Assembly (NCBI GenBank): GCA_021414085.1
Contig: JAIOPC010000009.1
Span: 1-64,000 of the forward strand
DNA length: 64,000 nucleotides
Source: Actinomycetes bacterium
Lineage (GTDB): Bacteria; Actinomycetota; Acidimicrobiia; Acidimicrobiales; Ilumatobacteraceae
Direction of reading: 5' to 3'
Shown here: positions 7,472 to 15,399 of the stretch, in pieces
How positions within the stretch are numbered: the stretch's first letter is position 1
How the letters are laid out: each line of letters starts with the position of its first letter
Notes under the pieces: model-generated
What the model saw: only the letters and a program-made list of their open reading frames with translations
What the model was told of the DNA's origin: nothing
Database searches by the model: none
Position numbers and translations under genes: made by a program

Positions 7472-8455
7472 CTGCCCGTCACCACCAGTCTCGTCGCCGT
7501 CAATGGCGTCGAGCTGGTGGTGCACGAGGCCGGCGATCCGGCCAACCCGGCGATAGTTCTCGCTCACGGCTTTCCCGATCTCGCGTATTGCTGGCGCCAG
7601 CAGATGGTGCCGCTCGCTGAAACGGGCTTTCACGTCATCGCTCCCGATCAGCGCGGTTACGGGCATTCCTCGGCGCCCGCCGACATCGCGGCATACGGCA
7701 TCGACCAACTCAGCGGCGACCTGTTTGGGCTGCTCGATCACTACGGCCACGCCGACGCGGTCTTCGTCGGCCACGACTGGGGCGCGATGCTCACGTGGGA
7801 TGCCGCCCGCATCGCACCCGAACGCTTCCGTGCCGTCGTCGCGGTGAGCGTCCCCTACCTCGAATGGCCGGCACCTCCGACCGAGCTGTTCAAGATGATC
7901 TACGGCGACCGCTTCTTTTACATCTCGTACTTCCAACAGGTCGGCCCACCGGAAGCAGAACTCGGCGCGGATGCCTGCAACACGATGTCGCGCATGTTGT
8001 ACAACGCGTCGGGCGTCGGGATGGTCAACCGCGTTCGGCCAAGCGAGCAGCCACCGATGGAGGGCACCGGCTTTCTCTCACTGATGGGTGATCCGCCGGC
8101 GCCGCCATACACCGGTCCGGAAGGCCAGTGGCTCACGCAAGCCGACCTCGATGAGTACACGCGCGAGTACGAACACAGCGGGTTCTTCGGACCGATCAGC
8201 TGGTACCGCAACATGGACAACAACTTCGTTCGCATGCAGGGGCTCGGCGCCAACCTGATGACGATGCCGTGCTACTTCATCACGGGCGAGCACGACCTGG
8301 TGAAGCTGATGGACCCGAACGGCGCCGATCGCATGCAAGCACAGCTACCGAACTTCCGCGGCGTCACCGAAATCGCCGGCGCCGGGCATTGGGTGCAGCA
8401 AGAAACGCCGCAGGCGTTCAATGACGCGCTGCTCGGTTTCCTCGCAACGCTCTAG
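7472..8455 (+). CDS. Epoxide-hydrolase-like alpha/beta hydrolase
   Basis: About 327 residues of an alpha/beta hydrolase closest in layout to soluble epoxide hydrolases: HGFPDLAYCWRQQ (oxyanion HGxP), DQRGYGHSSAP, the nucleophile elbow GHDWGAM with Asp as nucleophile, a cap with FFYISYFQQ and WYRNMDNN, the acid in GEHDLV and the base His in GAGHWVQQE. The frame continues upstream into the previous gene with no ATG, GTG or TTG between 7397 and the conserved N-terminus. A ribosome-binding-like AAAGGA (7459-7464) sits 7 bases before a CTG at 7472, so a CTG start is proposed. The alternative is GTG 7394 inside the previous gene. Confidence 0.85.
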   Translation: MPVTTSLVAVNGVELVVHEAGDPANPAIVLAHGFPDLAYCWRQQMVPLAETGFHVIAPDQRGYGHSSAPADIAAYGIDQLSGDLFGLLDHYGHADAVFVGHDWGAMLTWDAARIAPERFRAVVAVSVPYLEWPAPPTELFKMIYGDRFFYISYFQQVGPPEAELGADACNTMSRMLYNASGVGMVNRVRPSEQPPMEGTGFLSLMGDPPAPPYTGPEGQWLTQADLDEYTREYEHSGFFGPISWYRNMDNNFVRMQGLGANLMTMPCYFITGEHDLVKLMDPNGADRMQAQLPNFRGVTEIAGAGHWVQQETPQAFNDALLGFLATL

Positions 8456-8468
8456 TGCTTCCTGATAG

Positions 8469-9281
8469 CTAGCGGCGGTTGAGCTTCGCCAGCAGGCGCA
8501 AGATCTCGAGGTACAGCCACACCAGCGTGGCCAGCAACCCGAACGCGCAGTACCACTCCATGCCCTTGGGCCAACCGGCAGCGACACCACGGTCGATCAT
8601 GTCGAAGTCGACGGCCAGCATCATCGCCGCCAAGCCTGCCGCGAGCACGCTGAACAAGATGCCCATCGGGCTGGCCGAGTTGAGGAACGGCACGCTGCCA
8701 CCAACCAAGTTGATGACGAACGACACCAGGTAGAACGCCATCAGACCCATCGTTGCCATGATCACGTTGCGGCGAAAGCGGTCGGTGACCTTGATGATCT
8801 TCGACTTGTAGAGGAACAACATGACGGCGAACACGGCCAACGTGGCGCCGACGGCCTGCACCACGATGCCGTCGTAGGCATCGTTGTAGACCTTCGAAAT
8901 CGCACCGAGGAAGAAGCCTTCGGCGATTGCGTACACCGGGCCGAGCACCTTGGCGAAGGTCGGCTTGAAGCGCAACACGATGGCGCACACGAAACCGAGC
9001 AGCACGCCACCAATCGCGAGGGCGGGGAACTTGGCTTCCTGGCCGGGCGTCGCCTCGGTCATGATCCAGCCAGCCACCGCGGACCCGAGCAACAGCACCA
9101 GCAAGACACCGGTTGCGGTTGCCGTGCCGCTGACGGTCATCGTGCGGCCAGAGTTCCAACCACTGATCGGGCCATCGGTGATGGGCGTGCTGCGAGCTGC
9201 CTGCGTTGCCGGGTCGGGTGCGGCCCAACCGGCGCGCGCTGCTTCCGTAACAACCTTGTCGGACATGAGGGGATTAGACAT
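8469..9281 (-). CDS. Bax inhibitor-1/YccA family membrane protein
   Basis: A 270-residue integral membrane protein with seven hydrophobic segments (from about residue 55 to 260) after a 50-residue hydrophilic N-terminus. The GFFLGAISKVYNDAY and AAMMLAVDFDMIDRG blocks are typical of the actinobacterial YccA/Bax-inhibitor branch; acidic residues in the last helices form the proposed pH-sensitive Ca2+ leak path in characterised homologues. It is convergent with the hydrolase gene, 13 bases apart. Ion transport or stress modulation is inferred from the family only. Confidence 0.88.
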   Translation of the reverse strand: MSNPLMSDKVVTEAARAGWAAPDPATQAARSTPITDGPISGWNSGRTMTVSGTATATGVLLVLLLGSAVAGWIMTEATPGQEAKFPALAIGGVLLGFVCAIVLRFKPTFAKVLGPVYAIAEGFFLGAISKVYNDAYDGIVVQAVGATLAVFAVMLFLYKSKIIKVTDRFRRNVIMATMGLMAFYLVSFVINLVGGSVPFLNSASPMGILFSVLAAGLAAMMLAVDFDMIDRGVAAGWPKGMEWYCAFGLLATLVWLYLEILRLLAKLNRR

Positions 9282-9302
9282 GGCAGAAACGCTAACACCG
9301 GG

Positions 9303-9680
9303 TTAGCGCAGATCGTGGGCGCTGGCGCCGTCCCAAAGGTCGATGTTGGGTGGCGCAGTCAGCAGCCCGGTGCAACTCTTCGCCATCGCGATCATGCCCG
9401 GACTGTCGAAGTGCGCCCGCTGCGCCTCACCCGAATCCCACTTCTGAATCAGCAGGTACCGACCCGGCAACGTCGCCGACGCGCACAGGTCCACGTTGCG
9501 GCATCCGGGTTCCATGCGAGTCAACACGACGTACTTGGAGAGCACTGCCAGCAACGCTTCGGCATCGGCGGCTTGGAACTGCATGGTGACGATTGTCAGT
9601 TCGATGAGCCAAACGCTAGCTAGTGAATTCGTGCACCAGGGTTGTGGGGCTTGACGCAGTCGGTATCGTGACCAAATCAC
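9303..9680 (-). CDS. Antibiotic-biosynthesis-monooxygenase (ABM) domain protein
   Basis: A small ABM-fold protein, with core [32 protein letters not shown] and [20 protein letters not shown] as in cofactor-free monooxygenases and heme-degrading relatives. Start choice is uncertain. The only ATG in frame (9585) would cut off the first beta strand; the next usable start is GTG 9680, used here, which adds about 20 atypical residues. Neither has a convincing ribosome-binding site. The gene faces away from the sigma factor gene. Substrate unknown. Confidence 0.6.
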   Translation of the reverse strand: MIWSRYRLRQAPQPWCTNSLASVWLIELTIVTMQFQAADAEALLAVLSKYVVLTRMEPGCRNVDLCASATLPGRYLLIQKWDSGEAQRAHFDSPGMIAMAKSCTGLLTAPPNIDLWDGASAHDLR

Positions 9681-9736
9681 CCGGGGGCGGCAAGTGCAGC
9701 CCTGGGTATCCGTTCACCTTAACTAGGGAGCAATTC

Positions 9737-10672
9737 GTGGCGAAAGATCGCGTGGAACGGGACGAAGAAGACCTGGTCCGCCTGTATCTGACCGATATTG
9801 GCCAATACACGCTGCTCACCAAGGACGACGAGGTTCGCCTCGCCAAGCAGATCGAAGCCGGCAAGCTCGCCAACGACGAGCTGTCCAGCGCGAAGGGCCT
9901 CACCCCTGCCCGCAAGCGCGAGCTGCGCCGTGCGGCTCGCGAAGGCGAAGACGCCGAGCGTGGCTTCGTGCAGAGCAACTTGCGGTTAGTGGTCTCGATC
10001 GCCAAGAAGTACCAGGCATCGGGTCTGCCGTTGCTCGACCTCATCCAAGAGGGCAACCTCGGCCTGATGCACGCCGTCGAAAAGTTCGACTGGCGCAAGG
10101 GTTTCAAGTTCTCCACCTATGCCACCTGGTGGATCCGCCAGGCCATCACCCGCGGTATCGCGAACACCGGTCGCACCATCCGCCTGCCAGTGCACGCCGG
10201 CGACACGCTCGCCCGTTTGCAGAAGGCGCGCAGCCGACTGGAACTGAAGATGGGTCGCCCAGCAACGCTCAGCGAGCTCGCCAAAGAAGTCGAGATGCCC
10301 GAAGACAAGGTCACTGAGGCTTTGCGCTTCGCGGCCGAGCCGCTGTCGCTCAGCGAGCCGCTGCGTGAGGATGGCGATGCCGAGCTTGGCGACGTCGTCG
10401 AAGATCGTTCGGCCGAGAGCCCGTTCGAGGTTGCCGCGACCGCGTTGCTGCCCGAGGAAATCTCGCGCCTGCTGGCGCCGCTCGATGAACGCGAACGCGA
10501 GATTCTGAAGCTGCGCTTCGGCCTCGATCGCGGCGAGCCGCGCACACTGGAAGAAGTCGGCGAGCACTTCAACCTCACGCGCGAGCGCATCCGCCAGATC
10601 GAGGCACGGGCGATGAGCAAGCTGCGTCATCCGTCCTCCGACACTGGCGCGCGCGACCTTCTTGCCGTGTGA
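9737..10672 (+). CDS. RNA polymerase sigma factor, group 1/2 (RpoD/SigB-like)
   Basis: A 311-residue sigma-70 protein. It has region 1.2 ([17 protein letters not shown]), region 2 with [12 protein letters not shown], the core-binding [21 protein letters not shown] and the -10 recognising [13 protein letters not shown], then region 3, and region 4.2 with the helix-turn-helix [20 protein letters not shown]. The lack of an acidic region 1.1 and the length point to a group 2 (SigB/HrdD-like) factor, although a short primary sigma cannot be excluded. GTG 9737 is chosen because AGGGAG lies 6 bases upstream; a longer frame extends to 9623 but its extra residues do not resemble a sigma factor. The stop overlaps the next gene. 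Confidence 0.9.
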   Translation: MAKDRVERDEEDLVRLYLTDIGQYTLLTKDDEVRLAKQIEAGKLANDELSSAKGLTPARKRELRRAAREGEDAERGFVQSNLRLVVSIAKKYQASGLPLLDLIQEGNLGLMHAVEKFDWRKGFKFSTYATWWIRQAITRGIANTGRTIRLPVHAGDTLARLQKARSRLELKMGRPATLSELAKEVEMPEDKVTEALRFAAEPLSLSEPLREDGDAELGDVVEDRSAESPFEVAATALLPEEISRLLAPLDEREREILKLRFGLDRGEPRTLEEVGEHFNLTRERIRQIEARAMSKLRHPSSDTGARDLLAV

Positions 10673-11229
10673 TGCCAGTTCAGGTGCGTGTTGCGCAACC
10701 TGACGACGCGGATGCCATCGCGGCGGCGCATATCGAGGGTTGGCGCGTCGGCTATCGCCACGTGTTCCCCACCGAGTTTCTCGATGCTCCCGAGTTCGCT
10801 TCTTCACGGCTCGAGCGTTGGCGGGCCTGGACGTGGAACGAGTTCGCCGACTCGCAGCTCTTTGTCGTCCTGCTGGCCGAGCGCGTCGTGGGTTTCGGTC
10901 ACATTGGCCCCGAGCGGGTGGAGCCCGTGTGCGACCAAAGCGGCACCGAGATCAACCCGGAGGTCACCCGGGCCCGCGGCGAGATCTACGGGTTCTATCT
11001 ACACCCCGAAGCCTGGGGATCCGGTGCCGCCTCGGCGCTGATCGCGCGCTGTCACGAGTACCTGCGCGACGAGGGTTTTGCCGACGCCGTGTTGTGGGTC
11101 TTGCGCGACAACCCGCGAGCGAGGGTCTTCTACGAGAAGTCGGGCTGGAAAGCCACCGGCAACGAGATGATGTTCGAGCCCCAGAACGCGGCGCCTGTCG
11201 CCGAAGTGCAGTACGCCGTTCACCTCTAA
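10672..11229 (+). CDS. GNAT family N-acetyltransferase
   Basis: A 185-residue GNAT protein: VRVAQPDDADAIAAAHIEGW opening, a strand pair around LLAERVVGFGHIGPER, ARGEIYGFYLHPEAWGSGAASALI with the acetyl-CoA loop (A-W-G-S-G-A), and DAVLWVLRDNPRARVFYEKSGW ending with the conserved Tyr. TGATG overlap with the sigma factor gene implies coupled translation. Substrate unknown. Confidence 0.85.
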   Translation: MPVQVRVAQPDDADAIAAAHIEGWRVGYRHVFPTEFLDAPEFASSRLERWRAWTWNEFADSQLFVVLLAERVVGFGHIGPERVEPVCDQSGTEINPEVTRARGEIYGFYLHPEAWGSGAASALIARCHEYLRDEGFADAVLWVLRDNPRARVFYEKSGWKATGNEMMFEPQNAAPVAEVQYAVHL

Positions 11230-11262
11230 AGATCGCTCGCTGATGTGGCGATATCACATCGC

Positions 11263-11727
11263 ATGGAGCTCGTCGATCTCGTTCCTAACTCGCTGACTTT
11301 TCGCGTCATCAACACGACCGATGTCAACGACGAGGCCGACATCCCGGACGGGTACACCGGTCGCGTGCGCCGCTACCTGGAGGGTTCGCTCGTCTACGTG
11401 GCGTGGTACCGCGATGGGCTGTTGCAGAATCCTGGCCGATCCAACCCCGCCTATCGTCGGCTGCGCAGCGACGGCAAGGTGAAGTACGAGTTGTTTTACT
11501 CGCATGGCGTGCTGGACGATCCGGCGAGCGGCGCACCAGCGGTCCGCGGCTTCTACGCGAACGGGGCGGTGCACTACGAAGAGCACTACCGCGACGGCAA
11601 GCGCAACGATGCCGATGACGGGTCGCCTGCCGTGCGTAAATGGCGCAACGACGGAAGCGTCCGCCACGAGCTGCGCTACGTCGAGGGACGTCGCAGCGCG
11701 CGTCCGCGTGCAATGCTCACTGCATGA
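11263..11727 (+). CDS. MORN/YwqK-like repeat protein
   Basis: A 154-residue hydrophilic protein built of about three degenerate repeats of roughly 38 residues. Each contains DG or NG, an aromatic, then GxVxYExxY and a short linker: SDGKVKYELFYSHG, ANGAVHYEEHYRDG and NDGSVRHELRYVEG. The pattern resembles MORN-like repeats of the YwqK family, some of which are labelled antitoxins or anti-toxin-like. The start could be ATG 11263 or GTG 11245; no clear ribosome-binding site decides. Its stop overlaps the ATG of the ion-channel gene (ATGA), so the two products may work together. Confidence 0.55.
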   Translation: MELVDLVPNSLTFRVINTTDVNDEADIPDGYTGRVRRYLEGSLVYVAWYRDGLLQNPGRSNPAYRRLRSDGKVKYELFYSHGVLDDPASGAPAVRGFYANGAVHYEEHYRDGKRNDADDGSPAVRKWRNDGSVRHELRYVEGRRSARPRAMLTA

Positions 11728-13577
11728 CAGATCGCACTGCACCTCCATCACTGCGCCGCCGGTTCTCGTTTTGGTTCGAACGGATGATGGCCCGCGGTGC
11801 TGGCCCCCTCATCGCACTGCTCGCCTTGGTCACGCTGCTGCTGATCATCTTCTGCGCAGTCGTGGTGATCATTGGAGGGATCCAAAACCCGGATGGTTCG
11901 CGCGGCTTCATCGAGGCCGGCTGGTCGTCGCTGATGCGCACGTTCGACCCGGGCACGATGGGCGGCGACAGCGGATGGTCGTTGCGCGGTGTGAGCCTGA
12001 TTGCGACGCTTGGCGGACTGTTCATCGTCAGCGCCCTCATCGGTGTGATCACTACCGGCCTCGACGGCCGGTTGCAGGATCTGCGCCGCGGTCGTGGCGC
12101 GGTGGCGCTGAGCGGCCACACACTGATTCTTGGTTGGTCATCCGCAGTCGAGGCGATCATCACGGAACTGGCCGAGGCGAACAGCAACCAACGCAAGTCG
12201 GCAGTCGTCGTGCTCGCCGACTTTCCCAAGGAAGCAATGGACGACGCGCTAGCGACTGCGTCCAAGATCAACAAGGGCATGATTACGGTCACTCGCACGG
12301 GCGAGACGGCAAACATCGAGAACTTGCGCGCGGTCGGCGTGGAGACCGCCAAGTCGGTGATTGTCGTGTCCAGTGAGCAGTCCGAAGACGCCGACCCTGA
12401 TGCGGTGCGCACATCCCTCGCCGTATTGAACGCGACCAACTTCAAGGGTCATGTCGTTGTCGAGTTGAAGCGCCACACCCTGGCCGAAACCTTGCGCGCC
12501 GTGTCCAACGGTCGCGCACTCGCTGTCACTGGGCCGCACGTGATTGCCCAAGTCACGGCCGAGGTGTGTCGTTACCACGGCATGAGCGAGGTCTATCAAG
12601 ACCTGTTCGACTTCGATGGCGACGAGATCTACTTCCATCGCGAACCGGGGCTGGTTGGCCGCTCGTTCGGCGATGCAGTGCAGTCGTTCGAAACCTCGTC
12701 GATTCTTGGGATACGCGCCGCCGACGGTGCCATCCGCCTTGCCCCCGCTGTCGACACGGTTATCGCTGACGGCGACCTGTTGATCGCGATCAGTGAAGAC
12801 GACGACACGATTGTGCTCGCGCCCGGCACGAAGCCCGCCGCTATCAAGAGTGAGAAGTGGCGCGAGACCACCACCGCCACGCCGATCCTGTTGCTCGGAT
12901 GGAACCATTTAGCGCTGCCGTTGCTGGCGCAGCTCGACCGCCGCCTGCCGGAGGGTTCGCAGATCATGGTGTGCGATACCGAGCCGCCCGACGCCTCGTT
13001 GCAGCTCAAGCGGTGCAAGCTGCAGGTGCTGCAGGGCGATCCGCAAGACCACCACACGTTGCAGAAGTTGGTTCACGAGCGCGCCTATCACACCATTGCA
13101 GTCCTCAGCGGACGTGCACGCTCCGTCGCCGACGACGACAGTCGCAACCTGTTGACGTTGCTCAGTTTGCGCCAGATTCTCGACGAGCCGAACTGCCCGA
13201 GCGCCGACGCCTTCATCCTCACCGAACTGCGTAACGCGGCCAACGTACAGATCGCGGGCGGCTCCGACAGCGACAACTTCATCGTCAGCGATCGATTGGT
13301 TGCGCAGCTGATGTCGCAACTGTCCGAGAACTCCGAATTGATGTCGGTGTTCAACAGCTTGTTCGACGCTACCCAGGTCGAGTTGTCGGTTGTGCCGCTC
13401 GATCGCTTGGGCATTGGCGCGGCGTGCACCGTGCGCGATGTCGTCGTGGCCGGACTGGCGCGGGGCATGCTCGTGCTCGGCATGGTCGTCGACTCGAAGG
13501 TCATCGTCAACGCAGCGAAGTCGCTGCCGGTTAGCGATCCGACGGCCGCGGCCGCCATCGTTCTGCGCCAGCCCTAG
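11724..13577 (+). CDS. CASTOR/POLLUX-like ion channel with RCK domains
   Basis: A 617-residue membrane protein. Two N-terminal transmembrane helices (about residues 25-55 and 90-115) flank a pore-like segment. A long cytosolic part then holds two Rossmann/RCK (TrkA-N-like) units: HTLILGWSSAVEAIITEL (about 135-155) and TPILLLGWNHLALPLLAQL (about 388-406), each with an LGW(S/N) dinucleotide-binding turn. This is the arrangement of the plant CASTOR/POLLUX and bacterial relatives (Ca2+-gated or K+-conducting channels). The presence of both TrkA-N-like halves and the RNLLTLLSLRQI segment supports a complete protein. It is translationally coupled to the repeat protein before it. Ion selectivity cannot be read from sequence. 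Confidence 0.85.
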   Translation: MTDRTAPPSLRRRFSFWFERMMARGAGPLIALLALVTLLLIIFCAVVVIIGGIQNPDGSRGFIEAGWSSLMRTFDPGTMGGDSGWSLRGVSLIATLGGLFIVSALIGVITTGLDGRLQDLRRGRGAVALSGHTLILGWSSAVEAIITELAEANSNQRKSAVVVLADFPKEAMDDALATASKINKGMITVTRTGETANIENLRAVGVETAKSVIVVSSEQSEDADPDAVRTSLAVLNATNFKGHVVVELKRHTLAETLRAVSNGRALAVTGPHVIAQVTAEVCRYHGMSEVYQDLFDFDGDEIYFHREPGLVGRSFGDAVQSFETSSILGIRAADGAIRLAPAVDTVIADGDLLIAISEDDDTIVLAPGTKPAAIKSEKWRETTTATPILLLGWNHLALPLLAQLDRRLPEGSQIMVCDTEPPDASLQLKRCKLQVLQGDPQDHHTLQKLVHERAYHTIAVLSGRARSVADDDSRNLLTLLSLRQILDEPNCPSADAFILTELRNAANVQIAGGSDSDNFIVSDRLVAQLMSQLSENSELMSVFNSLFDATQVELSVVPLDRLGIGAACTVRDVVVAGLARGMLVLGMVVDSKVIVNAAKSLPVSDPTAAAAIVLRQP

Positions 13578-13644
13578 AACGCTCGGGTCGGCAGCGGGGA
13601 CTTTCGCCACTATCGCCGGTGCAGCAAGCGACGAAAGTGGGGTC

Positions 13645-14265
13645 GTGAAGGCACGACCGTGGCGTCTCAGTGCAATCGGGTCGGTTTGTTTGATGTTGGC
13701 TGCCTGCTCGTCGGACGGGGGAAGTGCCTCCACGACGGCGACCGAACCGGCGACGTCGATCGCGGTTGCTTCCACCACGACGTCGGCTGCTGCGACTACA
13801 ACGCCCTCGACGTCGGCTCCGACGACCACCACTCTCGCCACTTCGACAACCACTCGACCGCCGAGCACAACCACGACGGTCGCCCCAGCGGTTCCTGGAC
13901 GAGTCTCGGGGGTTCATGCCTTCCCTGGCGGCGGCTCGGGCGAAGTTGCCGTCAATTGGAACGCCGAGCCGGACGCCAACGGGTATCGCATCTACCGGTC
14001 CGCCACGCCCGACGGTGATTTCGTTCTCGTCGCCGACATCAACGTCACCAATGGCGATACGAGCGCGACTTCCGAGGTCGTCAACATTTGGACCGCGCAA
14101 CACTCGTACGTTCCCGCGGGCGGCGCACTTGCGAGCCGAGATACGTCGTCGGAGTTTCAATACGTCGAGCTCAGCGGTGCCGGCGAGCGTTGCTTCAAAG
14201 TGAGGGCGTACAACGACGCCGGGCGCGGGCATTCGTCGTCAGTCTCGTGTAGCGGCCCGGTCTAA
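13645..14265 (+). CDS. Lipoprotein with Thr-rich stalk and fibronectin type III domain
   Basis: A 206-residue predicted lipoprotein. Basic n-region KARPWR, hydrophobic segment and lipobox LAAC (Cys near residue 20), then a 60-residue Ser/Thr/Pro-rich stalk, then a fibronectin-III-like domain (VSGVHAFPGGGSGEVAVNW, NGYRIYRSATPDG, CFKVRAYNDAGRGHSS). GTG 13645 is preceded by AAGTGGGG. A 7-base inverted repeat (ACTTTCG at 13600-13606 and CGAAAGT at 13632-13638) surrounds the leader and may form a hairpin reaching the ribosome-binding region. Extracellular binding role inferred. Confidence 0.75.
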   Translation: MKARPWRLSAIGSVCLMLAACSSDGGSASTTATEPATSIAVASTTTSAAATTTPSTSAPTTTTLATSTTTRPPSTTTTVAPAVPGRVSGVHAFPGGGSGEVAVNWNAEPDANGYRIYRSATPDGDFVLVADINVTNGDTSATSEVVNIWTAQHSYVPAGGALASRDTSSEFQYVELSGAGERCFKVRAYNDAGRGHSSSVSCSGPV

Positions 14266-14311
14266 ACCGAGAACCAGTCAGTCCAAAATTTGTAGTGTCG
14301 CTTTCAGGACT

Positions 14312-14332
14312 TGTAGCTACAGTGTGGCTACA
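14312..14332 (+). promoter_or_regulatory. Probable autoregulatory operator of the toxin-antitoxin pair
   Basis: Perfect palindrome TGTAGCTACA (14312-14321) and near-copy TGTGGCTACA (14323-14332), starts 11 bases apart, one helical turn. The second copy ends on the first base of the antitoxin ATG. The layout suits cooperative binding by a ribbon-helix-helix antitoxin. Confidence 0.55.
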
Positions 14333-14631
14333 TGAACGTGGAACACGTTGTTAGAGCAGATGAAGAGATCCGGTTTCGAGTGTCTGGTGAGGACAAGGTT
14401 CTCATTGTGAAGGCCGCGGGCCTCGAGGGAGTCTCAGTTAGCGAGTTTCTCCGCAACCCCGCCGTCGATCGAGCCCGCCTCGTGGTTGCGGAGGCCGCGC
14501 TGCGGCACGCGACAGTGATTCCGGTCGATGAATTCGACAAGCTGATGGCTGCACTGGACGCACCTATTGATCCGGCGCGCTTTAACCGCGCGCGCCAAGT
14601 TCTGCGTGAACTGGATCTCGACCCGACTTGA
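14332..14631 (+). CDS. DUF1778-type (TacA-like) antitoxin
   Basis: A 99-residue protein. The N-terminal part (residues 1-50) has a ribbon-helix-helix pattern: a short strand with EIRFRVSGEDKVLIVKAAGL, then VSVSEFLRNPAVDRAR. The C-terminal tail VIPVDEFDKLMAALDAPID is the DUF1778 signature (F-x-x-L-x-x-x-L-D) that wraps and inhibits the partner GNAT toxin. The toxin start codon TTG overlaps its stop. Probable operator palindromes overlap its own start codon, and there is almost no leader, so the transcript may be leaderless. Confidence 0.85.
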   Translation: MNVEHVVRADEEIRFRVSGEDKVLIVKAAGLEGVSVSEFLRNPAVDRARLVVAEAALRHATVIPVDEFDKLMAALDAPIDPARFNRARQVLRELDLDPT

Positions 14632-15143
14632 AACCCCAGCCCACCAGTCGATCGATCGCCTACGAGCCGGATCAACACGATGCATCGCAGTTCGACTGCG
14701 GGCAGCAGGGACTGAACCACTGGCTGACGGCGTCAGCGGCTCACGCCCGAAGGATGGGCACCGCCGGCACCTTTGTCTGGGTGAGTAACGGCAACGTGGT
14801 CGGCTACTACGCGCTGGCGCCACACATCGTGGTCGCCGACGCGCTACCGAAGAGCATCGGCCGAGGCTCGCCTGTGTCGGTGCCGTCCTACTTAATCGGC
14901 AAGTTGGCACTCGACCGATCACTGCAAGGTAAAGGCGCGGGGCAGGCTCTCCTCCTCGACGCCCTCATACGTGTGGTGTCAGCGTCGACGCATATCCCTG
15001 GCCGCTTAGTCGTTCTCGACGCTGTCGACGAAATCACGGCAGCCTTCTACGAACGGTTCGGTTTCATACGTTGCCCCGGCAACGAGCTCAGCCTGTTGAT
15101 GAAGATGTCGACAGCGGCAGCGCTCGCCGTTGGAGCCACCTAG
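14628..15143 (+). CDS. GNAT toxin (TacT/AtaT-like) of a toxin-antitoxin pair
   Basis: A 171-residue GNAT protein whose relatives acetylate the amino group of charged tRNAs and block translation. Seen here: FDCGQQGLNHWL, TFVWVSNGNVVGYYALAP, YLIGKLALDRSLQGKGAGQALL with the acetyl-CoA loop QGKGAG, and ITAAFYERFGFIRCP with the catalytic-type Tyr. Start TTG 14628 overlaps the antitoxin stop by 4 bases. It lies next to selC, convergent with it. An ordinary metabolic acetyltransferase is less likely because of the DUF1778 partner. Confidence 0.85.
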   Translation: MKPQPTSRSIAYEPDQHDASQFDCGQQGLNHWLTASAAHARRMGTAGTFVWVSNGNVVGYYALAPHIVVADALPKSIGRGSPVSVPSYLIGKLALDRSLQGKGAGQALLLDALIRVVSASTHIPGRLVVLDAVDEITAAFYERFGFIRCPGNELSLLMKMSTAAALAVGAT

Positions 15144-15191
15144 CAGTCCTGACCTAATGACCTCAACCAATGTGCATCCTCTGATGCGCAA

Positions 15192-15287
15192 TGGCGGAGG
15201 TGGACGGGAATCGAACCCGCCGGACGAGGATCGCTCGTCCCAACCGCTTTGAAGGCGGCGGAGTCCACCAGGTACCCGGACACCTCC
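15192..15287 (-). tRNA. selC: tRNA-Sec, anticodon TCA
   Basis: A 96-nt tRNA on the minus strand. The acceptor GGAGGTG pairs with CACCTCC, with discriminator G and an encoded CCA (3' end at 15192). The anticodon loop is CTTCAAA with anticodon TCA (complement at 15250-15252) on a CCGC/GCGG stem. The T loop is GTTCGATTC. The variable arm is long (GGACGAG, CGAT-type loop, CTCGTCC). Length, extended arm and a UCA anticodon together identify selenocysteine tRNA rather than Ser or a suppressor. Together with selA and selB at 42-45 kb this establishes Sec decoding. Confidence 0.95.
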
Positions 15288-15324
15288 GCGGTACAAGGTA
15301 TCTGCACTCGCTACGCTCAACACC

Positions 15325-15399
15325 ATGAAGCGCCTGCTCCTCCTCATCATCGTGATTGCGCTCGCGGCTGTGGCTGTGAAGAAAGTGCAAGCCTCCTGA
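15325..15399 (+). CDS. 24-residue small membrane-like peptide (DLW-39-like)
   Basis: ATG 15325 opens a 24-residue frame: MKRLLLLIIV, then an Ala/Val-rich segment, then KKVQAS. One hydrophobic helix is flanked by Lys/Arg on both sides. The opening and the KKVQA end resemble the start of actinobacterial DLW-39 family small proteins, which typically follow tRNA genes, but the D-L-W tail is missing. The TGA at 15397-15399 is immediately followed by the dehydrogenase coding region. No strong ribosome-binding site is visible. Possibly a genuine small protein, possibly only a leader of the next gene. Confidence 0.35.
   Translation: MKRLLLLIIVIALAAVAVKKVQAS

Noticed and set aside
9652-9680. TTGACG at 9652-9657 as promoter of the sigma factor gene.
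   Set aside because: No acceptable -10 at 16-18 bases; the site may be chance.
15397-15399. TGA of the small peptide as a selenocysteine codon.
   Set aside because: The sequence after the TGA in that frame is Arg/Ser-rich with no protein likeness, and the dehydrogenase uses a different frame.
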